A DNA stretch of 64,000 bases from Struthidea cinerea (lineage: Eukaryota > Chordata > Aves > Passeriformes > Corcoracidae): contig VZTI01003402.1 in assembly GCA_013397865.1 (NCBI GenBank), positions 186,001 through 250,000 on the forward strand, given 5' to 3'. The notes beneath the pieces are model-generated. The model saw only the letters and a program-made list of their open reading frames with translations, made no database searches and was not told where the DNA came from. This document shows positions 1-57,670 of this stretch, one piece after another. Each line of letters starts with the position of its first letter. Positions within the stretch are counted from its first letter, which is position 1. Made by a program: the position numbers and the translations under genes.

Positions 1-45093
<45,093 letters not shown>

Positions 45094-48000
45094 AGACCAG
45101 AGGACAGAACACTGCATCTCCTGCTCCAGGAGCTGTCAGGGCTTCCCAGATCTCCACCAGCCTCTGGGGCCCCATCCAGTATAACTGAATGAAGGATAAT
45201 TGTAACAACCACTCTTTTGGGTTTGGTTTAGTTTTTTTTTCTTTTCCCCCTCATGATAAGACAATAGTGATTTGAGTTGTTTGAACAAATGGCTCTTCAG
45301 CTGCCAGCGGAGGCTATCCTGAGCTATCTGACTTTGAATTAAGCTGACCCATTCAGATGTAACAAACTTGTTGAGTAGCTCATACTTCACTCGAATTCTG
45401 ACTTCTGACAGGCCTTGGGATCTGTCTCAGGAATCCTGTGCACCTGTAGCGGTACTACTGTTGGAAGCAGTGCCTGGCACTGGGGATGTCGTGGATGCTT
45501 GTGGTGAAGGTTACTGGCCAGTGGACATCCCTCCTGTTTCTATACTACACTCCTGTGCAGCTGGAAGAACAGTCATGTGCTAGCAAACACTGGGATTTCT
45601 ACACAGAGACGTTCCTGTAACTGACTTCCAGATAGCTGGAGGCATCGTTAGCATAAACACTTCTGCAGCTGCTCTGCACACGTAGGCTGACACAGGGCAC
45701 ACAGAGCCGGCTTTCATTCACTCACCTTTCAGTTTAGACAATTCAGATGGCTGCAGGCCAGAGGACCCCCACCCCCATTTCTCATCTTCTGAATGCCACA
45801 TATTTGTTTTGTGTTCTGCACTGATTGTAACTGTGCTCCTCTCCACAGCGAGCTCCTTGCCACGGTTGCTGCTGGTTCAGACAGAACTCACAGATGCCAT
45901 TGATGGTGAAGGCAAAACAAAGTTTACAGATCCTCCTGGGGTCTGAGGATTAACTCTAGGGGGTGTGATCTAAGGTTCAGATCTACTCATGCCTGCTTGC
46001 ACTAGAGAAACTTGCCCCCAACTTTAGTTTTATGCACAATATAATCTTAAAAATCCAATCAGGTATTGTAAATTGGCTATTTTGTACTTGATGACTAGAT
46101 TTGCATATGTACTGTGAGAGCCCTGTGCAGAGGCAGGACAAAAGGCAATTGTCGTCTTCATGTCTGTTGCCAAAATCTCTTCAGTGGAAGCAAAAAGGGC
46201 TGTTGTGTGTACTGGTTTCCCATGGAAATCCAAGCAGTAACTAGTAGTAGTCCTAGCTCTTCCCCTAGCCCTCTCCATTGTTTATTATAATAGATATTTT
46301 GAGCTGTACTGGTGGCTTGGGGTGGAGTAATACCAAGTGAAGGCTCTGTAGCCCCTTGTGATGATACTTGGCTTTCTAATCTAGTCTCAGTTAACAATTC
46401 TGCTCAGTGATTGCACACAGCAGATCACTGTAAGTGATGGTTGTACTAGTCTGCCCTTAGGAACACCTAAATGTTACCCTTGGATAAATACCCCATGCAT
46501 TAACTAATTACATTTCCTATTAAGTCTTGTTAGCCTGCAAATTGAGCTGATCCTGTATTGTGAGACCCTCCTGGGGAAGGGCATCTTCCTGGGCAACTTT
46601 AGACTGTCACCTGGCCGAGTTCTAGCTGGTACCAAAAATAGCTTGTCCAAGGCGAGACAGCGCTGCAGCTGAAGAGGCTGGTGTGTAAAACAGAGCGGTG
46701 CACGGGAGAGTGGGGCTGGCTGTGTGATTGCATTGGCACCAGTACAGGTAACTGACCCAGCCCCTTGCTTGGTAATTAGTGCAATACCAGCATGGAGGTG
46801 CAGGTTTGGTGCCAGCCTGGGCAGGGAGGTGACATAGCTGCTCACAGGGGAAGAAGGAAGAAACAAATAGGTGAGGTGTATTTGTAGGCCATGGAGGAAT
46901 GGGATCACCTGCTATGAGTTTGTGGAACTCCTCTGACAGCGCACAAGAAACTGGTTTGGTTAAAGTCTGCAAGAAGGACAACTTTGAAGAAACTGGCGTG
47001 CAGATAGAAGTTGCTTTCTCCCTTGCTAATTGGCATGTAGCCAAGGCACTGTTGTCATCTTTCTGGAAGCCAACAGAATTATTGTTTGGGATGAGTATTT
47101 GCCAGAACAGATACCCTTTAAGCCTTTTACTCTCTGAAAAGTTTTCTTGCAGCAAGATGAAGAGAAGCAGCAATGTTCAGTTCCCTCAGCCCATCAATTC
47201 TGTGGGAGCAAGTCCAGAACCACTGGTTGTGCAGTCACTGGAATGACTCTTTCTAGTGTCTCTGGGCAGGTCTAAGCTTTCGGCACAGGGAGGTGGTGCT
47301 TGTAGCCAAGGTGATTGAACAGCAGCATTCACAAGCCTTTGGTGCTTACAGGGCAGCTGTGTTTTCCAGGAATATCAGAGCTTTCTTGGCTTCTCTTACC
47401 TTTGATATGTTTATGGCAAAAACTGAGCCCACAGTGCTCAAATGCATCATTAGGGCAGCTTAATGAGTTCCTAAGTGAGAGCTGAACCTCTGTCTGTGCA
47501 CCCAAGCTGCAGCTGGCAGGTCAGACTTTACTGAAACATGTCTTAATGCCATCTGTGCAAGAGCTTGTGCTTGAACACTTCTGGCAGGTGGGTTGGGGTA
47601 GTGTGTACTCCCACTGTATGTGATACAATCAGCTGGTTTTTCATCTTGCAAGTTTTCTGTGTTATGAGAGCAGAGCAGTGTGAAATGAATGCTTGCCAGA
47701 GCACAGCACAGAAGATGAGGCTGAAAAACCTTGAAAGTGGAATGTGTGACAGCTCCTTAAAGAACTGGCTTTATAGTCTGATGGGCCAGGGGTTAGTTTG
47801 GTCTGTGCTGATAGTACATGGAATTGTTTATCCTGCAAGAACTGCTGTGGATGGAATTTCTGGGTCACCTCCTGCTGGTTTTACGCTTTATTATGCAGTA
47901 CTAATGTAAAGAAATTTGTTGAGTTTCATGCATATTTTTATTTTGTACAGATTTTGATTCTGTTGCTTGTTTGGGGATGATGTGATGTAATGGTCATAGA

Positions 48001-48121
48001 CCAGGCCAAGGTAAACAGGCTTTGTATATTAATGTTACATAGATTGCATGCTAGTAAAGTCAGTGAGGGTTGTGTTTCCAGTTTTGTCCCTTGTACTCCT
48101 CCTTGTCCAAAACCTTCTCTT

Positions 48122-48182
48122 CCCCACCCCTTTTTAATTTACAGGTTTACTTTAAAAGGGGGTGGAAAATAGGGGGTGGGGG
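48122..48182 (+). promoter_or_regulatory. C-rich arm facing G-rich arm in the ABI2 3' UTR
   Basis: CCCCACCCCTTTTT at 48122-48135 is followed about 18 bases later by TTTAAAAGGGGGTGG and then AGGGGGTGGGGG. The arms can pair with a one-base bulge, and the G runs could instead form a quadruplex. The structure is inferred from base composition. Confidence 0.45.
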
Positions 48183-51048
48183 AGAACCACCTCAGTATTT
48201 TAAATAAGGTGCACAACATCTCTTCACTGCTGAGTTTTGCTGCCACAGCTCATGGTGTTCTGCATCACAGGCTGTTGAAGCGGGAATGTGTATGCATGAG
48301 AGGTGGGGGAAGGAGACACTCCAGCATAGCCCAAAGAGTGCTGAATGGCCAAAATGTATGTTTCTCCCTTTGTGAGAACTGCCTTAGCCCAGCCAGCTGT
48401 TTTATTTGTGCACAGAATTTGTTCAGCATCCTCTAGCAGTGTATTTTGCCTTGGTTTGCTGTGTATCAAAGGTTTCTTCCTCCCTCTTGGCACCAGGGAC
48501 AAAGCTATTAACTACCGCTGCCTCTCCGTCATGTGCCTGCATGAGAGGAGATCTGAGTCTGTCACCTGCTTCAGTGCTGAAGCAGGTTAATTTTGGTGCC
48601 TTCATTCCAGCTAAAGAGAGATAGCTGAGGTTGCATGTGTCTCACCAATTCTTTCCCCTCTTCTCTTCCCCTTCTGCCCAAGCTGTTTCAGCAGAGGGCT
48701 GAGAGCGGCAGGAGAAGTGACCAGCAAATTCTGTGCCTGAGTGTGGTGGCTGGAAGTAGGCACCAGAGAGCTGAAGCAATGCCGGAACACTTGCTGATCT
48801 GACTGGTGAGACACAGGCAGGCACTGTGGCACTGAAGAGCCATTGCTCTCGCTGCGGGACAAGAGGTGTGGCATGGCCCTGAGGGAGATGACAGAGCTGG
48901 GCGTGTGTTACCAGGAGGCTGATCATGTTCCTGGAATTCAGCTTGTCCTTGCACATAGTTGAGTTGGATGTCATGAAAGTGTCTGGAGATGGCTGCTGGT
49001 GTGAGCCACAGGTCACCACAAGTCCTGTGGCGTGTGGCTGGGTGGCTTACCTGTGGGTGCCAGAAAGGCTTAGACCCAGCTAGTTCTTGCTAGAGCAGTT
49101 TGTTCTCCTTTTACAGCTGCTGGGCATTTTCTTTTCTTGCTGCTGAGGATTCTTGGTGACAGCCAAAGTTGACAGTGGCAGTAATGCAGCTTCTGAAAAG
49201 TGCCACTTTTATCTGGGGTATTTCAGTTGATCATGGAAAGAAAGTGAGGCAGCAGCAGGACTGAGGAGCCTTTTCCAGCAGAGGGTGTGTGGGCTGCCTG
49301 CCTGCTGTGGATGTGCACGTTGTTGACTAGAGGTGGAAGAGGACTGCACTGATAGTGTTGTACTTCTGTGGTGTCTCCCACCTGTGCTTGATGGTGACTT
49401 AATGCTGTGCTCTTCCTAGCAGCTTCCACCATTTCCTAGCAAATGCTGTGGATGCCCCTCTCTGCTAGAAATGAGCTTGTTTTTTTTCTTAGTTATGTCT
49501 GTGGGCTCCAGGCATAAAGCAAAAGTTCCATGTTTTCCTTTGTGGAAAGGATAGAACTTTATGTGGTTTAGTAAACTGGGAGCATTTCACAGAGCTTCTC
49601 CTCCCAGAGGTGCAACAGGACCTTTTGTAAAACAGGTGATGTCTGTATTCTCTGCAGGCCCTTTTTGGAAGCTGCTTAGAGGATGCTGTTGAAAAGACGA
49701 TGGTGCTGTGGCTTTACTAGGAGCAGTAGTTGCATTCAGAGTATAGAGAGTCTCTGATTAAGCACTGCAGCATTTCAGGCATTACAAACCCTATGCAGAG
49801 CCTTCAGTACCTGTGTTGGCAACCGTGGCAGTGGAAAACATACAGCACTGTTGCATTCACTAAGGCAAGTATTTACAACACTAGCCTCTAGCGAAGGTGG
49901 GGGTGGAAACTGGGCACCAGCAGGATGATGGGCTACAGCTTCTGGGCTGCCAGTTACAAGAATTTACTGTGCTTACAGGTATAGTCACCTTCCTCAGCTT
50001 CTGGCATCTCCCAGTATTTGGCACTGCTGCATTTTGTGGATAAAATGGTTATTACACAGAAGTCAGAACAGTACAAGAAGGGAACAATGCCTGGTTGGTT
50101 TTGGGGTTTTTCCCCCACAGTAGCTGAAGTCAGTGTGTAGTAGTAGTCCTATTTACCTACTTCTGATGTTGAAACTTCAAGCATAGTGGGATCCCCCACC
50201 CCATGTCCATGGGGACGTGCTGAAAGCTTGATGCAGCCAAGGTTTGACAACTGCTGGTAGAAAGAATAATTCACAGATCATGGTGTTCTGCTGCTTTCAT
50301 TTGAAAAAAACCCCACCCATGTGTTTTGTGCACTCTCCAGCCCATGCAGGAAGAGGTTTGGGGGTTTTTTTGGTACTCTAAATATACTAATTTTATTAGC
50401 ACCCATGCTTATTACAAGATACATTAGAAGACACTGATGGCAGCAGTGGCCTGCTGTCCAGAGGTAAGCCTACACCCAGGACCCTGCTAAACAGTGACAT
50501 GGGGACCCTGCTGAAATGGGTGCAGTACGTTTGTTCCAGTTTCTCTTCACACCTCTGAAGAATCCTGCCACTATTGACTAATAGCAAGAGCTATGTACAA
50601 ATGTATTTCCATTACAGCGCCTCAGTAAGTGCTGACATGTCCAAGATTTTTTTGTAAAGAATAAGTGCTTCTTTTCACATTTGAAAAAGTGTCTTTTGCA
50701 ACTTGCATGGACAAGTAGTTTCTATGAATTCTCTGGAGATGTCAGTGTCTAACATGGATTTTGTCCATGCACTTTTTTCTGAAAGCAGATATCCCCCCTT
50801 TGGTTTGCAGTTGGAGCAGCACGCTGTGCTTTTGCTTTTGGCACTGCTGATGCAGTGGATGGATGCAGAGCCCACTGTAAATGACCAAGCCCGCAGGACT
50901 CTGGGGAGCTGTATGCCACCAGTAACGTTTTAGTGTGTGTGCCATTTGAACCACCTTCCAGTGAGTGCAAAACCCAATTTTTAAATTTTTTAAATTGTAC
51001 TTGGAATTAACTGTTGCTGTGTACTAAACCCTCTTGTTATGAGCCCTA

Positions 51049-51054
51049 AATAAA
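51049..51054 (+). terminator. ABI2: ABI2 poly(A) signal AATAAA
   Basis: CTAAATAAAAAG is followed within 20-35 bases by the GU-rich TGTGTTCTGTGAG (51074-51086), a standard cleavage arrangement. It is the first AATAAA downstream of the ABI2 stop that I could find. Confidence 0.75.
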
Positions 51055-51075
51055 AAGAACAAAGCACACCCCATG

Positions 51076-51739
51076 TGTTCTGTGAGCATGCCACAGCCGT
51101 GTCACATTCCTTGTCTTTGCCTACAGACTTTTCAGCGCACTAGGGCCAGGGGTTGTGGCTTGTGCATGCAGGAGCCTTGTCCCTGAGGATCTCTGAGTAC
51201 AGCAAAGGTACAAACCTTGGCATCCCGCCTGCTGCCTTCAGCTGCTCTGACCTCTGTGGGACTTCCCCTTTCCTGCAGTTGCTAATGTAATTCTCAAATC
51301 TCTGCTGCTGAGGGCTGCAGGGTGAGGCTGAGAGCATTTCCCAGGGCAGGGGAACAGAGCCGCATTCCCCACGGACTCCAGAGAGGGGCCACAGCAGCAC
51401 TTACCAGCCAGCAGCTGTTCTGTATGAGCAGAGCTGGACAGGACTCCGCAAGCCTGAGGAAGGAGCAGATGGAAAAGGTGAGCCTTCACACAGGGTCCTC
51501 TTTAGACCTGTAACTGGTGTGCACCATGTGGCTGGTACAGCCAGCTCTGACCCACTGGAAAGAACTGTGCAAAGGAATAAAAAGCAGTTTTATTGGCAGT
51601 GAGCACAGAAATGGTAAGCTGTAGGGCATCAGCTACCTGACCCCTACAGAGGGGAACCACTGATGACCTGAAAACACAGTGTGGGTTCTGAGCTCACAGA
51701 AAAGGAAAATTGCAAGACAGAGGATTAAAACAGAGTATT
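51076..51739. other. Convergent intergenic segment between ABI2 and RAPH1
   Basis: Roughly 660 bases between the most likely 3' ends of the two genes. It carries a back-to-back pair of poly(A) signals (51576-51594), so longer isoforms of either gene could end inside it and overlap. No gene is seen. Confidence 0.65.
51576..51594. terminator. Palindromic double poly(A) signal
   Basis: AATAAAA-AGCAG-TTTTATT: the + strand AATAAA is at 51576-51581 and the minus strand AATAAA at 51589-51594, forming a 7-bp inverted repeat with a 5-base loop. It sits between two convergent genes, where it could end transcripts of both. Confidence 0.5.
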
Positions 51740-51754
51740 AAATTTAACTACATC

Positions 51755-51760
51755 TTTATT
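51755..51760 (-). terminator. RAPH1: RAPH1 distal poly(A) signal AATAAA
   Basis: + strand TTTATT in CATCTTTATTGAATTG reads AATAAAG on the minus strand and is followed by a U-rich segment (CTGTTTTAATCCTCTGTC) 20-45 bases downstream in that direction. Confidence 0.6.
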
Positions 51761-54700
51761 GAATTGTGCATATTCCATTGTATAATGATCTATATTGGGT
51801 ACTCTATAATGTAGTATTTCTTTTGTCCTCTCTCATGCTTAAAAAAGTATATTTATACATATATTTATATATATTTATAATATGGCAAAGCTCCCCCCAA
51901 CCTGAAGCTATCAGTCTAAAAGAGCTTTGATTTTATTTTTTTTTCTTTTTGGAAAGGGAAGAAGAGGGGAGGCAATCCCATTGAAAGATAAAATGTGCAA
52001 TTTTCTTTTTAAAGCAGTAAACATGAATATATTTACAGCACTCAGCACAAGTTTGCTGCACAGACAAATCATCATTGCAATGACACTTCTTACACTTGCA
52101 TCTCCAGTATTATACAGAATATTCCCAGTGACTGGTAACAATTAGTGTAAGCCATAAACCAAACTGCTGCTCCAGTTCATTTCTGGTTCACTGCAGTCCA
52201 CTAGGAGTCCTAAGATTTCCAATTACAACTTGTGATAAAACATTTTTTCTTTTAGAAGTACAAGCGCTACTGTGCTGCACCAAATCAGCAGCAGCGTGCC
52301 TTGGGCACAGCTTTGTTTGCTAAACTGTCCTTTGCAAGGGCATACCCAGTTCCCAGGGTTGGTTAAAGGCAAGGGACATACACCATCTAACACTGGCACC
52401 CTGTTCTCTCACCGGACACGTGCTAAAGATCAGCAGTATGAGACTGCTGGCAACAGGAGACTGGTGTACACACATCTGCATACCTGGAGTTAAGGTCTCA
52501 GTGCATCTCTGGCATCTTGGGAAAGCTGGGAGGAAATTATTTTCCACTGTAGCAAACGGTTGAATTCCAAAATCTCCTAAAAGACAAGTTGCCTTCAAGC
52601 ATTTAAATAAGGGGGAGGGTAGTATCCACAATCTATTACTGAAGGTCCTTCTCACTCATTTATCCAAGTCTCTGCCATGAGGGATTGTGCATACAGCACT
52701 AGTTCCCGTTCCTTCTGGTCTTCTACCTTCTCTAACTCCCCTTTACCCAAGATCCGTCTGCTGAGCAAAGAGCTCACCGAGTCCTTGCCCTACTGAGTGC
52801 CTCGGAGCACCAAAGGATCATTACCCAAGCCACTATTTTCCCTCTGGGAAAGCATGCGTTTGTCATCTCATTTGCAGTTTAGTGTTTTAAACTTTTCAAA
52901 ACTAGACCAAGCCTGTGTCACAGTGAGTGCTGCCCCCTGCACCAGAACCCGGGTTTGGTCAGTCTTCATGGGCAATTTTTAACTGAAGGAAAGAAAATTC
53001 AGAAAGGACATAGACAAACTCAGAATTCCAAAATAAAGTTAAAACTCCACCAGCACATGGCAAAAAATATGCAAGAGAAACTATCCCTTGTAGAGTTAAA
53101 TCCTCTCTGGTTTCGAGTCTGCCTCAATGGTGCAAGGGAATGAATGCAAAGCTCAGCACCAGGTGCCACAAATGGGCCCCAAAGTAGTAAGACTCACCTG
53201 CAGCTGAGAAGCACTGTGTGACTGAGAATGTAATCTACACCTTAACAATGCTAAAAGGAAAAAAAAAAACCCAGCAATCAACCAAACACCCATGTTCTGG
53301 CTGCATCCTCACTACCTTCTGCCAGGAATTTATACTGCTTTTCTGGAGTGCAACTGATTTTAACATTACACTAGTTGAAGTAATACTCGTATTAAGACCC
53401 ACTTATAATCTTATTTTGAATAAGAACCAAATTTACCTGCAATGGTACCACTGTAGCAAAACAATTTGGTTCTACGCTGTTTTCTGTAAAAAGCAGAAAA
53501 TTTCTCTTTTGCCCTTCTGCTGTTAAAATGGCACTTTTGGTTCCTTAAACTGCGGGAAAAAAAATTTTAACTGAGAGGAAGACTAGCCACACTTTATCTC
53601 TGAGCTGATATGATTTATCTGGTTGCCTAAGGGCACAGAAAGAAGGAATTAGAAAACCTTTAAATGTGCAAGCCCAGAACAGTAAATGTTAAAATGCACT
53701 TGTTGAAAAACTGCTTCCTCTCCCATCAGACCTGAAAGCAAATGATCCAGGTACCTGCACTTTGTTTCCCTGATGTGTCACTCACTGTTGCCCTGCAGGC
53801 AACTGCAGAGTAAGTTCAGGAGAGGAGCTCTTTGGCTTTGAAGTCATCACCAAGTCAGAGCAGTCAGTGGTGGTCTGCCACAGGAAGAAACCACTGTGCA
53901 GGGTGAAGCAGGAAACTTCCTCTTCCACAGAAAATAACAGAATTATTTAGACACTTGTGCCTAACATCCTCTCCCAGCTACAGCTGTTAAAAGACTACAC
54001 AGGACCCCTAGCATAGCCACCTGCAACATGTTACCTATGGTTTGTTTAAAACCTGTGGTTTTTTTGGTTTTAAAAATAATTTCTCAGCTTAGTGCTGCTA
54101 GAAGAGCCTAGTTTTCCCTTTCAAAGAACTCCCCAACACCTGAATTGTGATGTGTCTGAGAATAGCTCCCTGCTTTCTACACCTGGGCTGCAGGCACAGA
54201 AACCTGGCTGAAGAGGGCTCTGCTACTCAGAGGTGGATGCTACGCTGGGCTTCCTTGACAACCACCTAACAAGTCCCCAGCCCATGCACTTCCTCACGAA
54301 ATGCAACTCCCGCCGCGCACTCCGAGTTTTTTGGGATCAAAGCACCAGCTACCTTTGTGTCCGGAGTATGAACACTCAGCCTTCACATGCCCATTTTAAC
54401 AGTGCCAAAAGTATTACTGCCCGTGTTTGTAGCAGGAAGCCTCTTCCTGCGTGTCTGAAATCCAGCCCCTTAATTTTCTGATATAATAAATAGAGTGGTG
54501 CAATTATGAGACGACTGCATACGGGGAAAATAACTTACTTGCAAAATAAGGTGTACATAGTCACTGTCACAAAACCAGTAAATAAGCTGGAAAAGCGAGT
54601 TACAGTGGGGGTATCTCATAACCTTAAAGGCAACCAGGTTGTCTGAACCACACTGTAGCCAAATTTGCACGCTCAGCTGCATGAGCAAGCTGTAGTCACT

Positions 54701-55681
54701 CACTGGATCACTACTGCCTTAGGAAGGAAACTGTAACTAGAAGGAATACAGGGTGCCACCTTTGCTGACATTCATTCTTTTTGCTGCAAACTTAGGAGTT
54801 ACACAGCTGTCTCCCAGCAAACTGTTGGCAGCCTGCAGTAGTAAGCATGGATTCATTGCCTAGGGAGAGATACTGAGGACATGAACGTAGGCACAGGAAA
54901 ACGAGAACAAAGCTCAAATGCCTCTGAAGAAATTGCACTCAAAACATAGATGTGCCGAGTCCAAAGCCCAGAGGTACCCGCACTGAATGAACTAAAGTAA
55001 AAGGGCTGGAACTGACCCACACCAGTGAGGCTGTCTTGGGGAAAAGCAAAGCAGGTGGGGCAAGCAGAATTCCCTGACTGCTCTCACCGGGGAGCACATG
55101 CTGCATCAGCCCAGATGGATCTTGCCACGGAGCATGGCTAAGGGCGGAGCAGTTACAGCTGTAGCGAGCACCTTGTGCCCACTGGTGCGTCTGAGCCCCA
55201 GGAGCTGCGTACAGTACAAAGCAGCACGAGGACCAACGCTGAAAATTACAGCACCCATGAACTGCAGTATAGCTTAACAACCCTCCCGTGACATTATTCA
55301 CCAGCTACACTGAGCATGCTTAAAATCAACAATGCAAATGCTTTTAAGGACACTTTGTAAGCACAAAAATAGTAGAAACAAAACTTGGTGAACAATTTGA
55401 AAGATACAAAAAAGTGCCTTTCCATAGCAGTGCTTTAAAAATGCACACAATGGTATATACTCTTATTGCTCAAAAAATCTAGTCTGAAATATTAAAACAA
55501 TTTCCAGAGGTGCTGAAACAGATTTAAAAAAAATCATATGAAACAGGTCAGCAGAGACAGCACCACTAAGTTTTCTCTTTTCATGATGCACTTACTTAAA
55601 ACTACGTAGTTATAGATGTGTTATTTTCTGCCTCAAATTAGCAAAACTTTTTTTCCTATTCATAAAATATTCACAAAGACA

Positions 55682-55687
55682 TTTATT
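55682..55687 (-). terminator. RAPH1: Possible internal RAPH1 poly(A) signal
   Basis: + strand TTTATT gives AATAAA on the minus strand, in an AT-rich setting. It would make a 3' UTR of about 2 kb. Confidence 0.35.
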
Positions 55688-57106
55688 TCATTATTTGGTT
55701 TTTAAAAAAACCAACTTTATAAGAAAAAGGAACGGGGGACACTGTCACAATATTTCTTAAATCTATCATCCTGAATTATTGTAATGAGAGATTAATTTAT
55801 ATTGGTTTTACACATGTGAGGATACTGCCAGGTCAAGCTGTTGTCTTTGTTTCATTCTTTGGGGAAAGGAAAGCATTTAAAGTTTGCTGTTGGAGAAAAA
55901 GTAAGCAAACAGTGAAATTATTTGCCCTATGAGCCTATTGACAGTATCCCCATGGTGACAAGGGAAGCTGTAATAGCTGAATATGGGGTAGGTACAGTCC
56001 AAGTATTTTAGTTGTTTTACAAAGGCTGTGTCCTACCACCCTGCAATGAATGTGCAATGATACATACGACCACTTACACTGCCTTATCACAAGGTCTGAA
56101 TATGTGGGTAAGACTGTACAATCAAGCTACTGAAGTAGCTGCTGAAGAAAAAGGACTGTCATACTTGATCTGGTGACTGATTGTAAATTGGTGACTAACA
56201 AAACACCAAGCAAATCAATAGTCTTATTTTCTACTCATATGGGCCCTTAGATGAAATTCCTAGCAAATATTATTGCCTCTTGTTTTAATTCCAGTCTTCT
56301 TCCTTGACTGCTAGAAGTGCAACTTTGTGATAAACAGGTTAATGCACTGGTCACAGTCTCTGGTGGGTCATCGAACAGAGAGAGAATTCCTACTCTGCTT
56401 GTCCTCAAATCGCCACTCCCTTCTCTCTTTCCAGAAGGGAAAGTTTCCTGACAATTTCTAATCAATTACAAACAATACTTTCTTCGCACATTTCCAGACG
56501 CTTGTTTTTGTGAAGACGCTAAATCTTACCAGGCACAGACCAGGTGAGACTGGACACTGTGCATGCCTGTGTGAGCACATAATGCTTTCTACAGAAACCT
56601 ACCTGTTCATTCAGGGTAAGAATTACACAGACAGCTCATGGATCAGCGTGGGTCAGCCTTGGAGGTTAGCAGGATTTTCAACTGCAGGAGTCCTGGCAGC
56701 TTTCAGAAGGGGTTAACACAATTATATTCATCTTGAGCCACAGAAACAAATGATTGAGCCTACTATCAGTTAGAATGCATAATGGTTTGGAATAATATAT
56801 ATTTATCCTACTTAACTGCATGGACAAATAAGTTTGAAATAATTTGTATCAGTGTATATTTTTAACTATTTGAAAGGAGGGGGAGGCTCTTTATAGTATA
56901 AATATATTTCACTCCAGCCCACTATATATAAAATCTATTTCTTTCCTCTGAACATACTCATTTTCAGTAGTATTATGACCAGAATGTTTTGGTATGTTGC
57001 ATCTGTACTTCTCAATCAATGGACAATGTACAGTTACCAGCCAAACACCTCAGCTCTGCAGAATTTACCCACCACAAACTGCTGAGAAGTTTGTGGGTTT
57101 GGGTTT

Positions 57107-57112
57107 TTTATT
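57107..57112 (-). terminator. RAPH1: Possible proximal RAPH1 poly(A) signal
   Basis: + strand TTTATT gives AATAAA on the minus strand, about 560 bases after the RAPH1 stop codon. It would give a short-UTR isoform. Confidence 0.35.
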
Positions 57113-57670
57113 TCCTTTCTTTAAAGTGCCCCCTACATCTCCATCTTTATGATAAGATTTCACCAGTTAGAGTCCGATTCCAGATAATATACTGCCTGAA
57201 ACAATAAATACGGTTCTACAAAAACATTCTGGTTATCTTCTATAGTTGCGACGAAATATATCACAATATATTATATACCTACACTTATAATACATGCACA
57301 AACATGTCTCACATGGACAGACACTACAAAAAAAATTATCTCCCTCCCCCTTCCCTAAATGCAGAAAAAGTAAGAAAATGGGGGTTTGGTCCAATCCATA
57401 AGAAGGGTAAAAGAAACTGAAAGAATGAAGCCAACACCTCTCTACCCACTTTTCCCAAAAAAGTATCAACACCCCTAAGCCCCGAACTTTTTTAACCTAG
57501 CCATGAAAGGGGAATGTCTTTACATTTAGCCTTTGCTGCAGTTTGAGATCACCTCTTTTGATGGGGCTATCATCCACATCCCCACATTCTCTCCAAGTGC
57601 ACAAGATCACAGGCCGGCCGATCACAGAGCAGCCCACAAGTCATGGAGAGCACTGGCCCCTGGAGACTGA

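Larger units (their letters stand above)
45094..51075 (+). other. ABI2: ABI2 3' untranslated region (about 6 kb)
   Basis: No AATAAA was seen on the + strand between the stop codon and 51049, so a single very long UTR is predicted. It includes a C-rich/G-rich hairpin or quadruplex candidate at 48122-48182. Antisense open frames here (for example 46622-47173 on the minus strand) show no recognisable protein. The UTR end is inferred from the signal at 51049-51054. Confidence 0.75.
51740..57670 (-). other. RAPH1: RAPH1 3' untranslated region (about 5.9 kb)
   Basis: Lies downstream of the RAPH1 stop on the minus strand and is predicted to run to the AATAAA at 51755-51760. Other minus-strand AATAAA candidates (55682-55687 and 57107-57112) could give shorter UTRs. 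It is AT-rich overall with a dense TATATTTATA patch at 51848-51886. No coding potential is recognised; + strand open frames here are small and unremarkable. Confidence 0.7.

Noticed and set aside
46622..47173. 183-codon open frame on the minus strand within the ABI2 3' UTR (and overlapping frame 46504-46908)
   Set aside because: It is antisense to a 3' UTR, with no recognisable domain, signal or start context and a Ser/Pro/Leu/Cys-rich chance-like composition. A conserved dN/dS signal or Ribo-seq would be needed to revive it.
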